Source: Pelagerythrobacter marensis
GTDB lineage: Bacteria; Pseudomonadota; Alphaproteobacteria; Sphingomonadales; Sphingomonadaceae
Assembly: GCF_001028625.1 (NCBI RefSeq)
Contig: NZ_CP011805.1
Location: 1,364,001 to 1,428,000, forward strand
Reading direction: 5' to 3'
DNA length: 64,000 nt
Of the stretch, positions 25,427-33,337 are shown piece after piece. The notes under the pieces were generated by a model. The model saw only the letters and a program-made list of their open reading frames with translations. It was not told the DNA's origin and ran no database searches. The translations under genes were made by a program, and so were the position numbers. The number at the start of each line of letters is the position of its first letter. Position 1 is the first letter of the stretch.

Positions 25427-28237
25427 ATGGCAACGCGCATGCTGATCGATGCGCGCCACCCGGAAGAAACACGGGTGGCGGTCCTCAAAGGCAACCGGAT
25501 TGAAGAATTCGATTTCGAATCCGCCGAACATCGGCAGATCAAAGGCAACATCTATCTCGCCAAGGTAACGCGGGTCGAACCCAGCCTTCAGGCTGCGTTT
25601 GTCGATTTCGGGGGTAACCGGCACGGTTTCCTCGCCTTCAGCGAAATTCATCCCGACTACTATCAGATCCCGCGCGAAGACCGCGAGCAGTTGCTGGCGG
25701 AAGAAGCCGAAGCGGCTGAAGAAGAAGCGCGCCTGCGCGCCGAGGAAGAAGAGCGCGGCGACCTGCCGGGCGACGAATACGACGCCGACGACGAAACGGG
25801 CGGCGCGCTGGTCGAGGAATTCGCGGAAGACGGTGTCGAGGAAATCGACACTTCCGAGAAAGACAAAGTCGCCACGTTCGAAGAAGGTCAGCTCGCCAAC
25901 GGCGATAGCGACGACGACGATGATGATGACGACAGCGACGATGACGGCGACGAAAACCGGGGCGGATCGGATTCGCGCCGTGGCCGCCGCGGGCGTGGTC
26001 GCCGCCAGTCGAAGGGGCGCCCCCGCGCCAAGGAAGTGGACGAAGTCCGCGCCCGGCGTCAGGCCCTGCGCCGCCGGTACAAGATTCAGGACGTGATCCA
26101 GCGCCGGCAGGTTCTGCTGGTCCAGGTGGTCAAGGAAGAACGCGGCAACAAGGGTGCGGCACTGACCACTTATCTCAGCCTGGCCGGCCGCTACACCGTC
26201 CTGATGCCCAACAGCAGCCACGGCGGCGGTATTTCGCGCAAGATTTCCAGCGCCAGCGATCGCAAGCGGCTGAAGCAGATCGTGGGCGACCTGAAGCTTC
26301 CCCGCACGATGGGCCTGATCGTCCGCACCGCCGGCCTCCAGCGCACCAAGACCGAGATCAAACGCGATTTCGACTATCTCGCCCGCCTGTGGGACGAGAT
26401 TCGCGAGAAGACGCTTTCTTCCAGCGCGCCCACGCTGATCCATTCGGACAGCGACCTGATCAAGCGCGCCATTCGCGACATCTACAATCGCGAGATCGAG
26501 GAAGTCGTGGTCGAGGGTGAACCGGGGTATCGCTCGGCCAAGGAATTCATGAAACTGCTGATGCCCAGCCACGCGCGCCGGGTGAAAGCCTATTCCGACC
26601 CCGTCCCGTTGTTCCAGCGCTATGGTGCGGAAGATCAGCTGCGGGCGATGTACGACCCCGTCGTCCAGTTGAAGAGCGGCGGCTATCTGGTCATCAACCC
26701 GACCGAAGCGCTGGTATCGATCGACATCAACTCCGGCCGTTCGACCAAGGAACACGGTATCGAGCAGACAGCGCTGGCGACCAACCTGGAAGCTGCGAAG
26801 GAAATCGCGCGCCAGTTGCGCCTGCGCGATATGGCAGGCCTGGTCGTGATCGACTTCATCGACATGGAGTACAACTCCAACAACCGTAAGGTCGAACGCG
26901 CGCTGAAAGACGCGTTGAAAAACGACCGCGCGCGCATCCAGGTCGGCCGCATTTCGGGCTTCGGCCTGATGGAAATGAGCCGGCAGCGCCTGCGTACCGG
27001 CGTGCTGGAAGCAACCACCCGCGAATGCCCGCATTGCGACGGCACCGGGCTGGTCCGCACCGCATCCAGCGCCGGCCTGTCCGCACTGCGGCTGATCGAG
27101 GACGAGGCCGCCAAGGGCAAGGGCACCGTGATCACACTCGCGGCAAGCACAGAGGCCGCCGTCTACCTCCTCAACTCCAAGCGCGACGATCTGGTGGAGA
27201 TCGAGCGCCGCTATGGCGTAAACGTCGAAGTCGTGCCGGAAGGCGAGGAAGAAGGCGCGAAGATGAGCGTCTCCAGCTCAGGCCCGAAACCCACCGAGGC
27301 GCCGAAGTTCGAGCCGATCGTCGATGAGGAAGAGCCGGAAGCGGAGGAAATCGAAGCCGATACCGATGATCGCGGCGACGATGAGGACGACGACGGCAAC
27401 AAGAAGCGGCGCCGGCGCCGGCGCGGTGGACGTGGCCGGAACAAGAGCCGAAATGGCGACGATTCGTCCGAAAACGCCGAAGATGACAGCGACGATAGCG
27501 ACGAGGAACGCGACGACAGCCAGTCCTCGGGCGAAGACGAAGGCAGGCCGAAAAAGCGCCGCCGCCGCGGCGGACGCCGCAGGCGCGGAGGTCGTGATCG
27601 CGAGGATGGCGAGAGCGAAGGCGATGGCGACAACGGTCAAGCTGCCGATGGTGGCGATGCAGCCGAGGCAGTCGCTGAGCGTGTAAGCGAAGACATGGCA
27701 GTCGCGCCGGCTCCCGATGGGGAGAGCGCATCCCCGGACGGAACCGAAGAGCAGGCGAGCGAGGAAGCTCCGAAGCCGAAGCGGCGCACGCGCCGGGCAA
27801 AAACGGCCGAAGAACCTGCAGAAGCTCCCGCCCGCAAGCCGCGCGCCTCCCGGGCGAAGGCGAAGCCTGCCGCAGAGCCTGCAAACGAAGCAGCCGAAGC
27901 GCCGCCTGCCGAGGCTGATGCTGAGGAAGCTCCGAAGCCGAAGAAGCGCACCCGGCGCAAGAAGGCGGACGAACCGGCAGCAGCCGAAGCCGCCCCAGCC
28001 GAAAGCGAGCAACCGCCCGAAAAGCCGAAGCGCACCCGGCGCAAGAAGAAGGTTGAGGAAGAACCCACGACCGAAGCGGCTGCTCCTGCGCAACCTTCCG
28101 GCGACACTGCGGAAGAAGCCGTCGCGGAAGCGCCCGCTGCCGCAAATGACGCAACACCCGCGGATACGCAGGACGGGAAGGACGAGAAGTCCGGCTCCCC
28201 CCGCCGCGGCTGGTGGCAACGTACGTTTGGCCAATAG
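25427..28237 (+). CDS. rne: Ribonuclease E
   Basis: Endoribonuclease of mRNA decay and rRNA/tRNA processing and core of the degradosome, 936 aa. The N-terminal S1 domain is split by a long acidic insert (about residues 85-200, including a run of Asp). The catalytic Asp433 (VSIDINSGRS) and Asp476 (VVIDFIDME) are spaced 43 apart as in E. coli Asp303/346. The zinc-link CPHC motif is Cys534/Cys537. The C-terminal half is disordered with alternating Arg-rich (KKRRRRRRG) and acidic blocks, then repeats of KPKxRTRRxK type. Start MATRMLIDARHPEET follows ACGGAGAA. Confidence 0.96.
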   Translation: MATRMLIDARHPEETRVAVLKGNRIEEFDFESAEHRQIKGNIYLAKVTRVEPSLQAAFVDFGGNRHGFLAFSEIHPDYYQIPREDREQLLAEEAEAAEEEARLRAEEEERGDLPGDEYDADDETGGALVEEFAEDGVEEIDTSEKDKVATFEEGQLANGDSDDDDDDDDSDDDGDENRGGSDSRRGRRGRGRRQSKGRPRAKEVDEVRARRQALRRRYKIQDVIQRRQVLLVQVVKEERGNKGAALTTYLSLAGRYTVLMPNSSHGGGISRKISSASDRKRLKQIVGDLKLPRTMGLIVRTAGLQRTKTEIKRDFDYLARLWDEIREKTLSSSAPTLIHSDSDLIKRAIRDIYNREIEEVVVEGEPGYRSAKEFMKLLMPSHARRVKAYSDPVPLFQRYGAEDQLRAMYDPVVQLKSGGYLVINPTEALVSIDINSGRSTKEHGIEQTALATNLEAAKEIARQLRLRDMAGLVVIDFIDMEYNSNNRKVERALKDALKNDRARIQVGRISGFGLMEMSRQRLRTGVLEATTRECPHCDGTGLVRTASSAGLSALRLIEDEAAKGKGTVITLAASTEAAVYLLNSKRDDLVEIERRYGVNVEVVPEGEEEGAKMSVSSSGPKPTEAPKFEPIVDEEEPEAEEIEADTDDRGDDEDDDGNKKRRRRRRGGRGRNKSRNGDDSSENAEDDSDDSDEERDDSQSSGEDEGRPKKRRRRGGRRRRGGRDREDGESEGDGDNGQAADGGDAAEAVAERVSEDMAVAPAPDGESASPDGTEEQASEEAPKPKRRTRRAKTAEEPAEAPARKPRASRAKAKPAAEPANEAAEAPPAEADAEEAPKPKKRTRRKKADEPAAAEAAPAESEQPPEKPKRTRRKKKVEEEPTTEAAAPAQPSGDTAEEAVAEAPAAANDATPADTQDGKDEKSGSPRRGWWQRTFGQ

Positions 28238-28243
28238 TCTGAT

Positions 28244-28286
28244 CGGCGGCACCTGTCTGCACACACGTTGCGGACAGGTGCCGCCG
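28244..28286 (+). terminator. Perfect 14-bp hairpin after rne
   Basis: CGGCGGCACCTGTC (28244-28257) and its exact complement GACAGGTGCCGCCG (28273-28286) with a 15-base loop, six bases after the rne stop. There is no U-tract. It may act as a terminator or as an RNA-stabilising 3' structure. Confidence 0.6.
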
Positions 28287-28387
28287 GGCACGGCACCGGC
28301 GTTCCCGTTGATTTTGCGAGCGGCGGTACTGGCGGCCACGACCGTTCGCGCTTAGATGGCCGCCAACCTGCAGCCGCGAGAGCCGAT

Positions 28388-29404
28388 ATGTCCGATTCCC
28401 TCGAAGCCCTTCGCATCCCGGATGACGCCAAAGAGCGCGTACGCCTGCTGTTCATGGCCAAGCATGTGCTCTGGGGCGGCGGGATGCACCCCGAGGACGG
28501 CAATCACGCGATCTACCACCACGAAGTGCGCACGACCCTGGAAAGCCTGGGGCTGAACCTGCAGTTCGCGAACAATTACAAGGTTCTGTTCGAACAGCCC
28601 GAAGCCGATTTCGTCTTCCCGCTGCTTAATCGTGGCGGGTTCGTGAACAGCGAGATGCTGATCCCACTGCTGTGCAACATGCACCGCATCCCTTACCTGG
28701 GCGCGATGCCGTTCCTGCGCGGCATGGGCGACGACAAGTCCGTCTCCAAACTTGCCGCCGCCCACGCCGGTGTGCCGACAGCACCCTGGTTCTGCTTTCG
28801 CCGCGGCGGGCCGGTTCTAGAGAAGGACCTGCCCCCGGCCCCCGGCGGTCGCTGGGTGATCAAGCCCAATGCCTCGTCCGCAAGCTGGGGCATTTCCGAC
28901 GCATTCGACTGGAACGGTGTGGCCAACGCCGTCGCCGACATCCACGGTCAGGGCCACGATGCCATCGTGGAACCCTATCTCGACGGTTACGATATCCAGT
29001 GCGCGTTCATCACCATTCGCGACGAACCCGTCCCGCTCCCCATGCTGTGGTACGAGCGCGAGGATACGCAGAAGCTGTGGACGTACTACGAGAAACGTGA
29101 CCTGGTGCAGAACACCGAAAAGGCCGCGCTCAAACGTTTCGATCACGCAGAATTCGCCCCGCAAATCGAAGCTATGGCGAGGAAGGTCGCGCAGGAATTC
29201 GTCCCGTTCGATTATGGCCGGATCGAATTCCGTCTGGACCTGGCCACCGGCGACATCAATTTCATCGAGATCAATCTCAACTGCAATCTGTGGTCTGAAA
29301 AGGTCATGGCGAAGGCCGCCGCACAGGCCGGTTTCAACCATGCCGATCTGATCGAAACGCTGCTGGCCGAATCCTGGCGGCGGAGCGCGCTGATCGCCGG
29401 CTGA
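28388..29404 (+). CDS. ATP-grasp ligase of D-Ala-D-Ala-ligase type (paralogue 1)
   Basis: 338 aa. The ATP-grasp core resembles D-Ala-D-Ala ligases: Lys159 and the phosphate loop in VIKPNASSASWG, and the metal-site motif E294-I-N296-L-N298 in FIEINLNCNLWS. The N-terminal domain has a distinctive HPEDGNHAIYHHEVR signature. Such enzymes activate a carboxylate as acyl phosphate and join it to an amine. Substrate unknown. It is a close paralogue of the protein at 31019-32026 along its whole length. Real ddl genes usually sit in the mur cluster, so a housekeeping role is unlikely. Start MSDSLEALRIPDD at 28388. Confidence 0.85.
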   Translation: MSDSLEALRIPDDAKERVRLLFMAKHVLWGGGMHPEDGNHAIYHHEVRTTLESLGLNLQFANNYKVLFEQPEADFVFPLLNRGGFVNSEMLIPLLCNMHRIPYLGAMPFLRGMGDDKSVSKLAAAHAGVPTAPWFCFRRGGPVLEKDLPPAPGGRWVIKPNASSASWGISDAFDWNGVANAVADIHGQGHDAIVEPYLDGYDIQCAFITIRDEPVPLPMLWYEREDTQKLWTYYEKRDLVQNTEKAALKRFDHAEFAPQIEAMARKVAQEFVPFDYGRIEFRLDLATGDINFIEINLNCNLWSEKVMAKAAAQAGFNHADLIETLLAESWRRSALIAG

Positions 29405-29431
29405 CGACTTCGCGGCGTCGGCAACGCCTGA

Positions 29432-30904
29432 TCAGGCCGCCACTGCCGGTTGACGAAGCGCACTGGCGATGGCGCCGAAATGGTCCGCAAACGTGCTGTC
29501 GCGCTGCGATGAATCCTGCTCCGCCAGAACGACGATTTGCGGCATCGACAGGCCAAGCCGCAAAGTCCCGCCCCAGCCGCCGCCCGGCAGGCGCACGCTC
29601 TTGACCGGTTGCCCCAGACGAACACCGGCGCATGCCAGCGCAGCGTGGAGCGCAACGGCCTGATCGAACGTCCCGGCAGGGGCCAGCATCGAAACGTCGA
29701 GCGTCACCAGCGTGGAGATAAGATCAGGGTCCACCGCAGCGGCACGGGCCGTCTCTTCGCCCGAAGTTCTGACTTCGCGCAGGCCCAGTGGCTCAATCAA
29801 ATCGCGTCGCAACGCCTGTTGAAACGATCCGACGACATCGGTGATCGTTGCTGCTGGAAGCGCCCAGAAGCGCTCCATTTCGAACAGGGCGCCTTCCAGT
29901 CGCGCTGCCAGCCCGGGATTGTCGCCATCGGGCAGCGCCTCGCCCCCTGGCCAGCCCTCGGGCCATTCGGCCCGGCGGAAGAGCGCGTCGAACCCGGCAG
30001 GTAGCGGCGGAGCGGCCTGCCCGATGCTCGCGGGAATCAGCGCGAACCCGCTGAACGGAACGCCGCCTACGAACTTGGACCCTGTCATGAGGACGATCGC
30101 ACCGCGATCGAGATAGGCCGCCACTTCGCTGGCGCCGAGGCGGACCTGACAGGCATCGACGACCAGTGTCATGGCATCGCCCCACCGCGACTGAAGCCGG
30201 TCGAGTTCACGCGTTTGCGGCAGGATGAGGCCAGTCTTCGATCCGTGAACAACGTGGACCAGTGCGTGCTGCCCTTCGGCCTCGGCGGTTTGCACCTCGC
30301 GATCTATCGCCGCCGCGATCTCTTGGCTGGTGCGGGCATGCCCCTCCCCGCAGCGCACCGGAATGTCCGATAGTGAGACTGCCTCCAGCCCCGGAACGCT
30401 CGCCGCGACATCGACGGTGCGATCGAGCGCGGTGCGACCGGTAAAGAAATTCCCGGCGGCCGACTGGATACACCCGCGCCCGACCTCGTCTGCACCGAGC
30501 AGAATATTATGCACGCCGGCGGGCGCGCGGGGGGTGACCGCCGCAAGCGCCACGTATTCAAGATCAGTGCCCGATGGCGCAAAGACCACTTCAACACTGT
30601 CCTCCAGCGCGAAGACCTTGCGCAGTCGGGCCCGCATCGCATCGAGAACGGTGCGATAGTCCGCCCCCTCCAGCGTCGTCCGGTCCAGCAGATGTCGGAA
30701 AGCCGGGAGCGAAATGTCGTTCGCGGTCGACGATGCATAAGCGAGGATATCGCGCGGATAGGGCCCCGACATATACCGGTTCAGCCCGGTTTGCGGGTTC
30801 AGCGCGAGGCGTTCGTCCCCTCCGCTCGCCAGCAGCCTTATCAGCTCTTCCGCCCGACGGTCGGCGGCGAATTCGGGCGGCAGATTGCTGGTGGATATTG
30901 GCAT
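29432..30904 (-). CDS. PLP-dependent enzyme, aminotransferase class V-like, function unknown
   Basis: 490 aa. The fold-type I cofactor site is visible: Asp250 in LVVDACQVRLG (pyridine-nitrogen contact) and the likely Schiff-base Lys277 in MTGSKFVGGVPFSG, 27 residues on. FAPSGTDLEYVALA near residue 110 is the phosphate-side loop. It resembles class V aminotransferases/cysteine desulfurases but lacks their usual SGHK context, so the reaction is not assigned. It lies head-on to the first ATP-grasp gene and divergent from the second. Start ATG at 30904; an in-frame TTG at 30910 is possible. Confidence 0.75.
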   Translation of the reverse strand: MPISTSNLPPEFAADRRAEELIRLLASGGDERLALNPQTGLNRYMSGPYPRDILAYASSTANDISLPAFRHLLDRTTLEGADYRTVLDAMRARLRKVFALEDSVEVVFAPSGTDLEYVALAAVTPRAPAGVHNILLGADEVGRGCIQSAAGNFFTGRTALDRTVDVAASVPGLEAVSLSDIPVRCGEGHARTSQEIAAAIDREVQTAEAEGQHALVHVVHGSKTGLILPQTRELDRLQSRWGDAMTLVVDACQVRLGASEVAAYLDRGAIVLMTGSKFVGGVPFSGFALIPASIGQAAPPLPAGFDALFRRAEWPEGWPGGEALPDGDNPGLAARLEGALFEMERFWALPAATITDVVGSFQQALRRDLIEPLGLREVRTSGEETARAAAVDPDLISTLVTLDVSMLAPAGTFDQAVALHAALACAGVRLGQPVKSVRLPGGGWGGTLRLGLSMPQIVVLAEQDSSQRDSTFADHFGAIASALRQPAVAA

Positions 30905-31018
30905 CGACAATCCGGCTGGCGTTTTCCCTTGCGCCCAGCCCTAACAGACTTAGTGACGCAGGCCACCGCAATTGCTGCGTTGCGACAATTTCCGCCGCAT
31001 CAGAAAGGGGCTGCCTTC

Positions 31019-32026
31019 GTGACCGAACTTCGACCCATGACGATCGACCCGGCGACGAAGGAACGGTTGCGAATCCTGTTCATCGCTAAGAACGCGATGT
31101 GGGACGGCGATCTTCACCCCGAAGATGGCAACCACGCGCTCTATCATCGCGAGATGCGCCAGGTGCTCGAAGGGCTCGGCCTCGATCTCATGCTCGCCGA
31201 CCGGTTCGAGATTCTGTTCGAGGACCCGGAAGTCGACTTCGTCTTTCCGCTCCTCAATCGGGCCGGCTTCTTCAATTCGGAAATGCTGTGTCCTCTTCTT
31301 TGCGAGCGCAAGGGCATCCCCTATCTTGGCGCCAGCCCGATCCTGCGCGGGCTTTCCGATGACAAACACCTCGCGAAGCGCGCCGCGCGCGTCGCCGAAG
31401 TGCCGACCGCACCCTGGGCGATTTTCCGCCGCGGCGCTCCGATCGACCTGGCACTGGTGCCGCAGGGCGAGCGGTACGTCATCAAGCCCAACGCATCCTC
31501 GGCCAGTTGGGGCGTCAACGATGCCACCGATCTTGCCAGCGTGGAACGGGCCGTGGCCGACGTCCACGCTCTGGGACACGACGCTCTGGTCGAACCTTTC
31601 CTCGACGGCAGCGACGTCGAAGTGCCCGTCATCACCGTACGAGGCGAGCCTACGATCCTGCCGATGATGATCTTCCGCCAGGCCGATCCCTCGCATTTGC
31701 GCACATACCAGGAAAAGCGCGACCTGGTGGACCGCAGCCAGAAATACTCCCTCGATCCTTTCGAGAATGCGGACATGGCCGCACGGATAGCCGACCTGAC
31801 GCGCAAGGCGTGGAACGAGTATCGGCCGTTCGACTATGGCCGGTTCGAATTCCGCGTGAACGAGGACACAGGCGAGATCACGTTCCTGGAACTCAATCTC
31901 AACTGCAATCTCTGGTCGCAGAAGGTGTTCGGCCGTGCAGCAGCCTTGGCGGGATGGAGCCAGTCGCAATTGATCGAAACCATCCTGGCCGAAAGCCTCG
32001 TGCGCCACGGGCTGATGGCGCAGTGA
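31019..32026 (+). CDS. ATP-grasp ligase of D-Ala-D-Ala-ligase type (paralogue 2)
   Basis: 335 aa, aligning end to end with the protein at 28388-29404. It shares HPEDGNHALYHREMR, the ATP loop VIKPNASSASWGV and the C-terminal FLELNLNCNLWSQKV; substrate-side segments differ (EVPVITVRGEPTILPMMIF against IQCAFITIRDEPVPLPMLW). So the two probably ligate different partners. The GTG start at 31019 gives an N-terminus of the same length as the paralogue and has AAAGGGG nine bases upstream; ATG 31037 is the alternative. sdhB follows after its own promoter. Confidence 0.82.
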   Translation: MTELRPMTIDPATKERLRILFIAKNAMWDGDLHPEDGNHALYHREMRQVLEGLGLDLMLADRFEILFEDPEVDFVFPLLNRAGFFNSEMLCPLLCERKGIPYLGASPILRGLSDDKHLAKRAARVAEVPTAPWAIFRRGAPIDLALVPQGERYVIKPNASSASWGVNDATDLASVERAVADVHALGHDALVEPFLDGSDVEVPVITVRGEPTILPMMIFRQADPSHLRTYQEKRDLVDRSQKYSLDPFENADMAARIADLTRKAWNEYRPFDYGRFEFRVNEDTGEITFLELNLNCNLWSQKVFGRAAALAGWSQSQLIETILAESLVRHGLMAQ

Positions 32027-32042
32027 AGTTTGCGCGCTGCCC

Positions 32043-32070
32043 TTGCCAGCGCAATGCGAAGCGCTAGAGA
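32043..32070 (+). promoter_or_regulatory. Candidate promoter of sdhB
   Basis: TTGCCA (32043-32048), a 16-base spacer, TAGAGA (32065-32070), leaving a leader of about 20 bases with ACAGGAT before the sdhB ATG. Confidence 0.5.
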
Positions 32071-32096
32071 GGCTGCCAAAGCAACAGGATCGAACG

Positions 32097-32879
32097 ATGG
32101 CGACCTTCACCCTCCCCAAGAACTCCAAGATCTCGCGCAAGGGCAATGTTCACCGGGCCGATGGTGCGGCGCGGGTCCAGAAGTTCCGGATCTATCGCTA
32201 CGACCCCGATAGCGGCAACAACCCGCGTTATGACACGTTCGAGATCGATCTCGACGATTGCGGGCCGATGGTTCTCGACGCACTGATCAAGATCAAGAAC
32301 GAGGTCGACCCGACGCTGACCTTCCGCCGTTCGTGCCGCGAGGGGATTTGCGGATCCTGTTCAATGAACATGAACGGCAAGAACGGCCTCGCCTGCACCA
32401 CGGCAATGGAAGATCTGAAGGGCGAAATCCGCATCACCCCCCTGCCCCACATGGACGTGGTGAAGGACCTGGTGCCCGATTTCTCGCACTTCTACGCCCA
32501 GTATGCTTCGATCCGCCCGTGGCTGCAGACCGTCTCGACCACGCCCAGCGGCAAGGAACGGTTGCAGAGCCCCGAACAGCGCGAGAAGCTGGACGGCCTC
32601 TACGAATGCATCCTGTGCGCCTGCTGCTCCACCGCGTGCCCCAGCTACTGGTGGAATTCGGACAAGTTCCTCGGCCCGGCGATCCTGCTCCAGGCCTATC
32701 GCTGGCTGGCCGACAGCCGCGACGAAATGACCGGTGAGCGGCTCGACGCACTGGAAGACCCGTTCCGGCTCTATCGCTGTCACACGATCATGAACTGCGC
32801 CAACGTGTGCCCCAAGGGGCTCAACCCGGCCAAGGCGATCGGCGAAACCAAGAAGATGCTGGTCGAGCGCCAGATCTGA
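32097..32879 (+). CDS. sdhB: Succinate dehydrogenase iron-sulfur subunit
   Basis: Electron-relay subunit of complex II, 260 aa. The 2Fe-2S motif is CREGICGSCSMNMNG with the later Cys in LACTTAM. The 4Fe-4S and 3Fe-4S sets are CILCACCSTACPSYWW and CHTIMNCANVCPKGLNP. Start MATFTLPKNSKI at 32097. sdhC, sdhD and sdhA are not upstream, unlike the common sdhCDAB order; the preceding gene is an ATP-grasp ligase. A thioesterase gene follows after two bases. Confidence 0.96.
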   Translation: MATFTLPKNSKISRKGNVHRADGAARVQKFRIYRYDPDSGNNPRYDTFEIDLDDCGPMVLDALIKIKNEVDPTLTFRRSCREGICGSCSMNMNGKNGLACTTAMEDLKGEIRITPLPHMDVVKDLVPDFSHFYAQYASIRPWLQTVSTTPSGKERLQSPEQREKLDGLYECILCACCSTACPSYWWNSDKFLGPAILLQAYRWLADSRDEMTGERLDALEDPFRLYRCHTIMNCANVCPKGLNPAKAIGETKKMLVERQI

Positions 32880-32881
32880 GC

Positions 32882-33337
32882 GTGAACAGCGAATCGTCGG
32901 CGTTCGAGTATCGGGAGCATCCCGATCATCCTGGCTGGCACACCTGGCGCCTGCGCGACGAAACGCGGTTCAACCCCGTGGTCATGGGCGAATTGCTGGT
33001 GCGGACCGAAGGCGACAGGTGCCGCCTGCGGATGTTTCCCGAGCGGCGGCACACCAATCTGCAGGATATGATCCACGGCGCGGTGACGCTGGCGCTGATC
33101 GACATTTCGCTGTTCGCAGCCATGCGGACCCTGACCGATGGCGATGCCGGACCGGCGGTGACGCTGGAGCTTTCAACCCAGTTCATCGGTGCCGGCAAAG
33201 TGGATGAACCGCTCGACGCAGTGATTGAGGTTCTGCGCGAAACCGGACGGCTGCTGTTCCTGCGCGGCGAAGTGGTCCAGCGCGATCACCTGGTGGCCGG
33301 CTTCACCGCGCTGGTGCGCAAGGCCAGCCGCAAGTGA
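32882..33337 (+). CDS. PaaI-family hotdog thioesterase
   Basis: 151 aa single hotdog domain, probably hydrolysing an acyl-CoA. The active-site region is LQDMIHGAVTLALIDISLF (HGA in place of the usual HGG, with Asp on the helix), then VTLELSTQFIGAG. Start is GTG at 32882, two bases after the sdhB stop, without its own good Shine-Dalgarno, so it is likely coupled to sdhB. The stop overlaps the next start (GTGA). Substrate unknown. Confidence 0.82.
   Translation: MNSESSAFEYREHPDHPGWHTWRLRDETRFNPVVMGELLVRTEGDRCRLRMFPERRHTNLQDMIHGAVTLALIDISLFAAMRTLTDGDAGPAVTLELSTQFIGAGKVDEPLDAVIEVLRETGRLLFLRGEVVQRDHLVAGFTALVRKASRK

Noticed and set aside
25056..25472. Minus-strand ORF in the rne leader
   Set aside because: Overlaps the rne start, has no ribosome site or conserved motif; the region is better read as a leader.
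25181..27034. Minus-strand open frame of 617 codons opposite rne
   Set aside because: Hydrophobic stretches arise from the reverse of the Asp/Glu-rich insert; rne is certain on the plus strand.
27171..28503. Several minus-strand frames opposite the rne tail
   Set aside because: They come from the repetitive Arg/Ala/Pro-coding tail and have no start context or family match.
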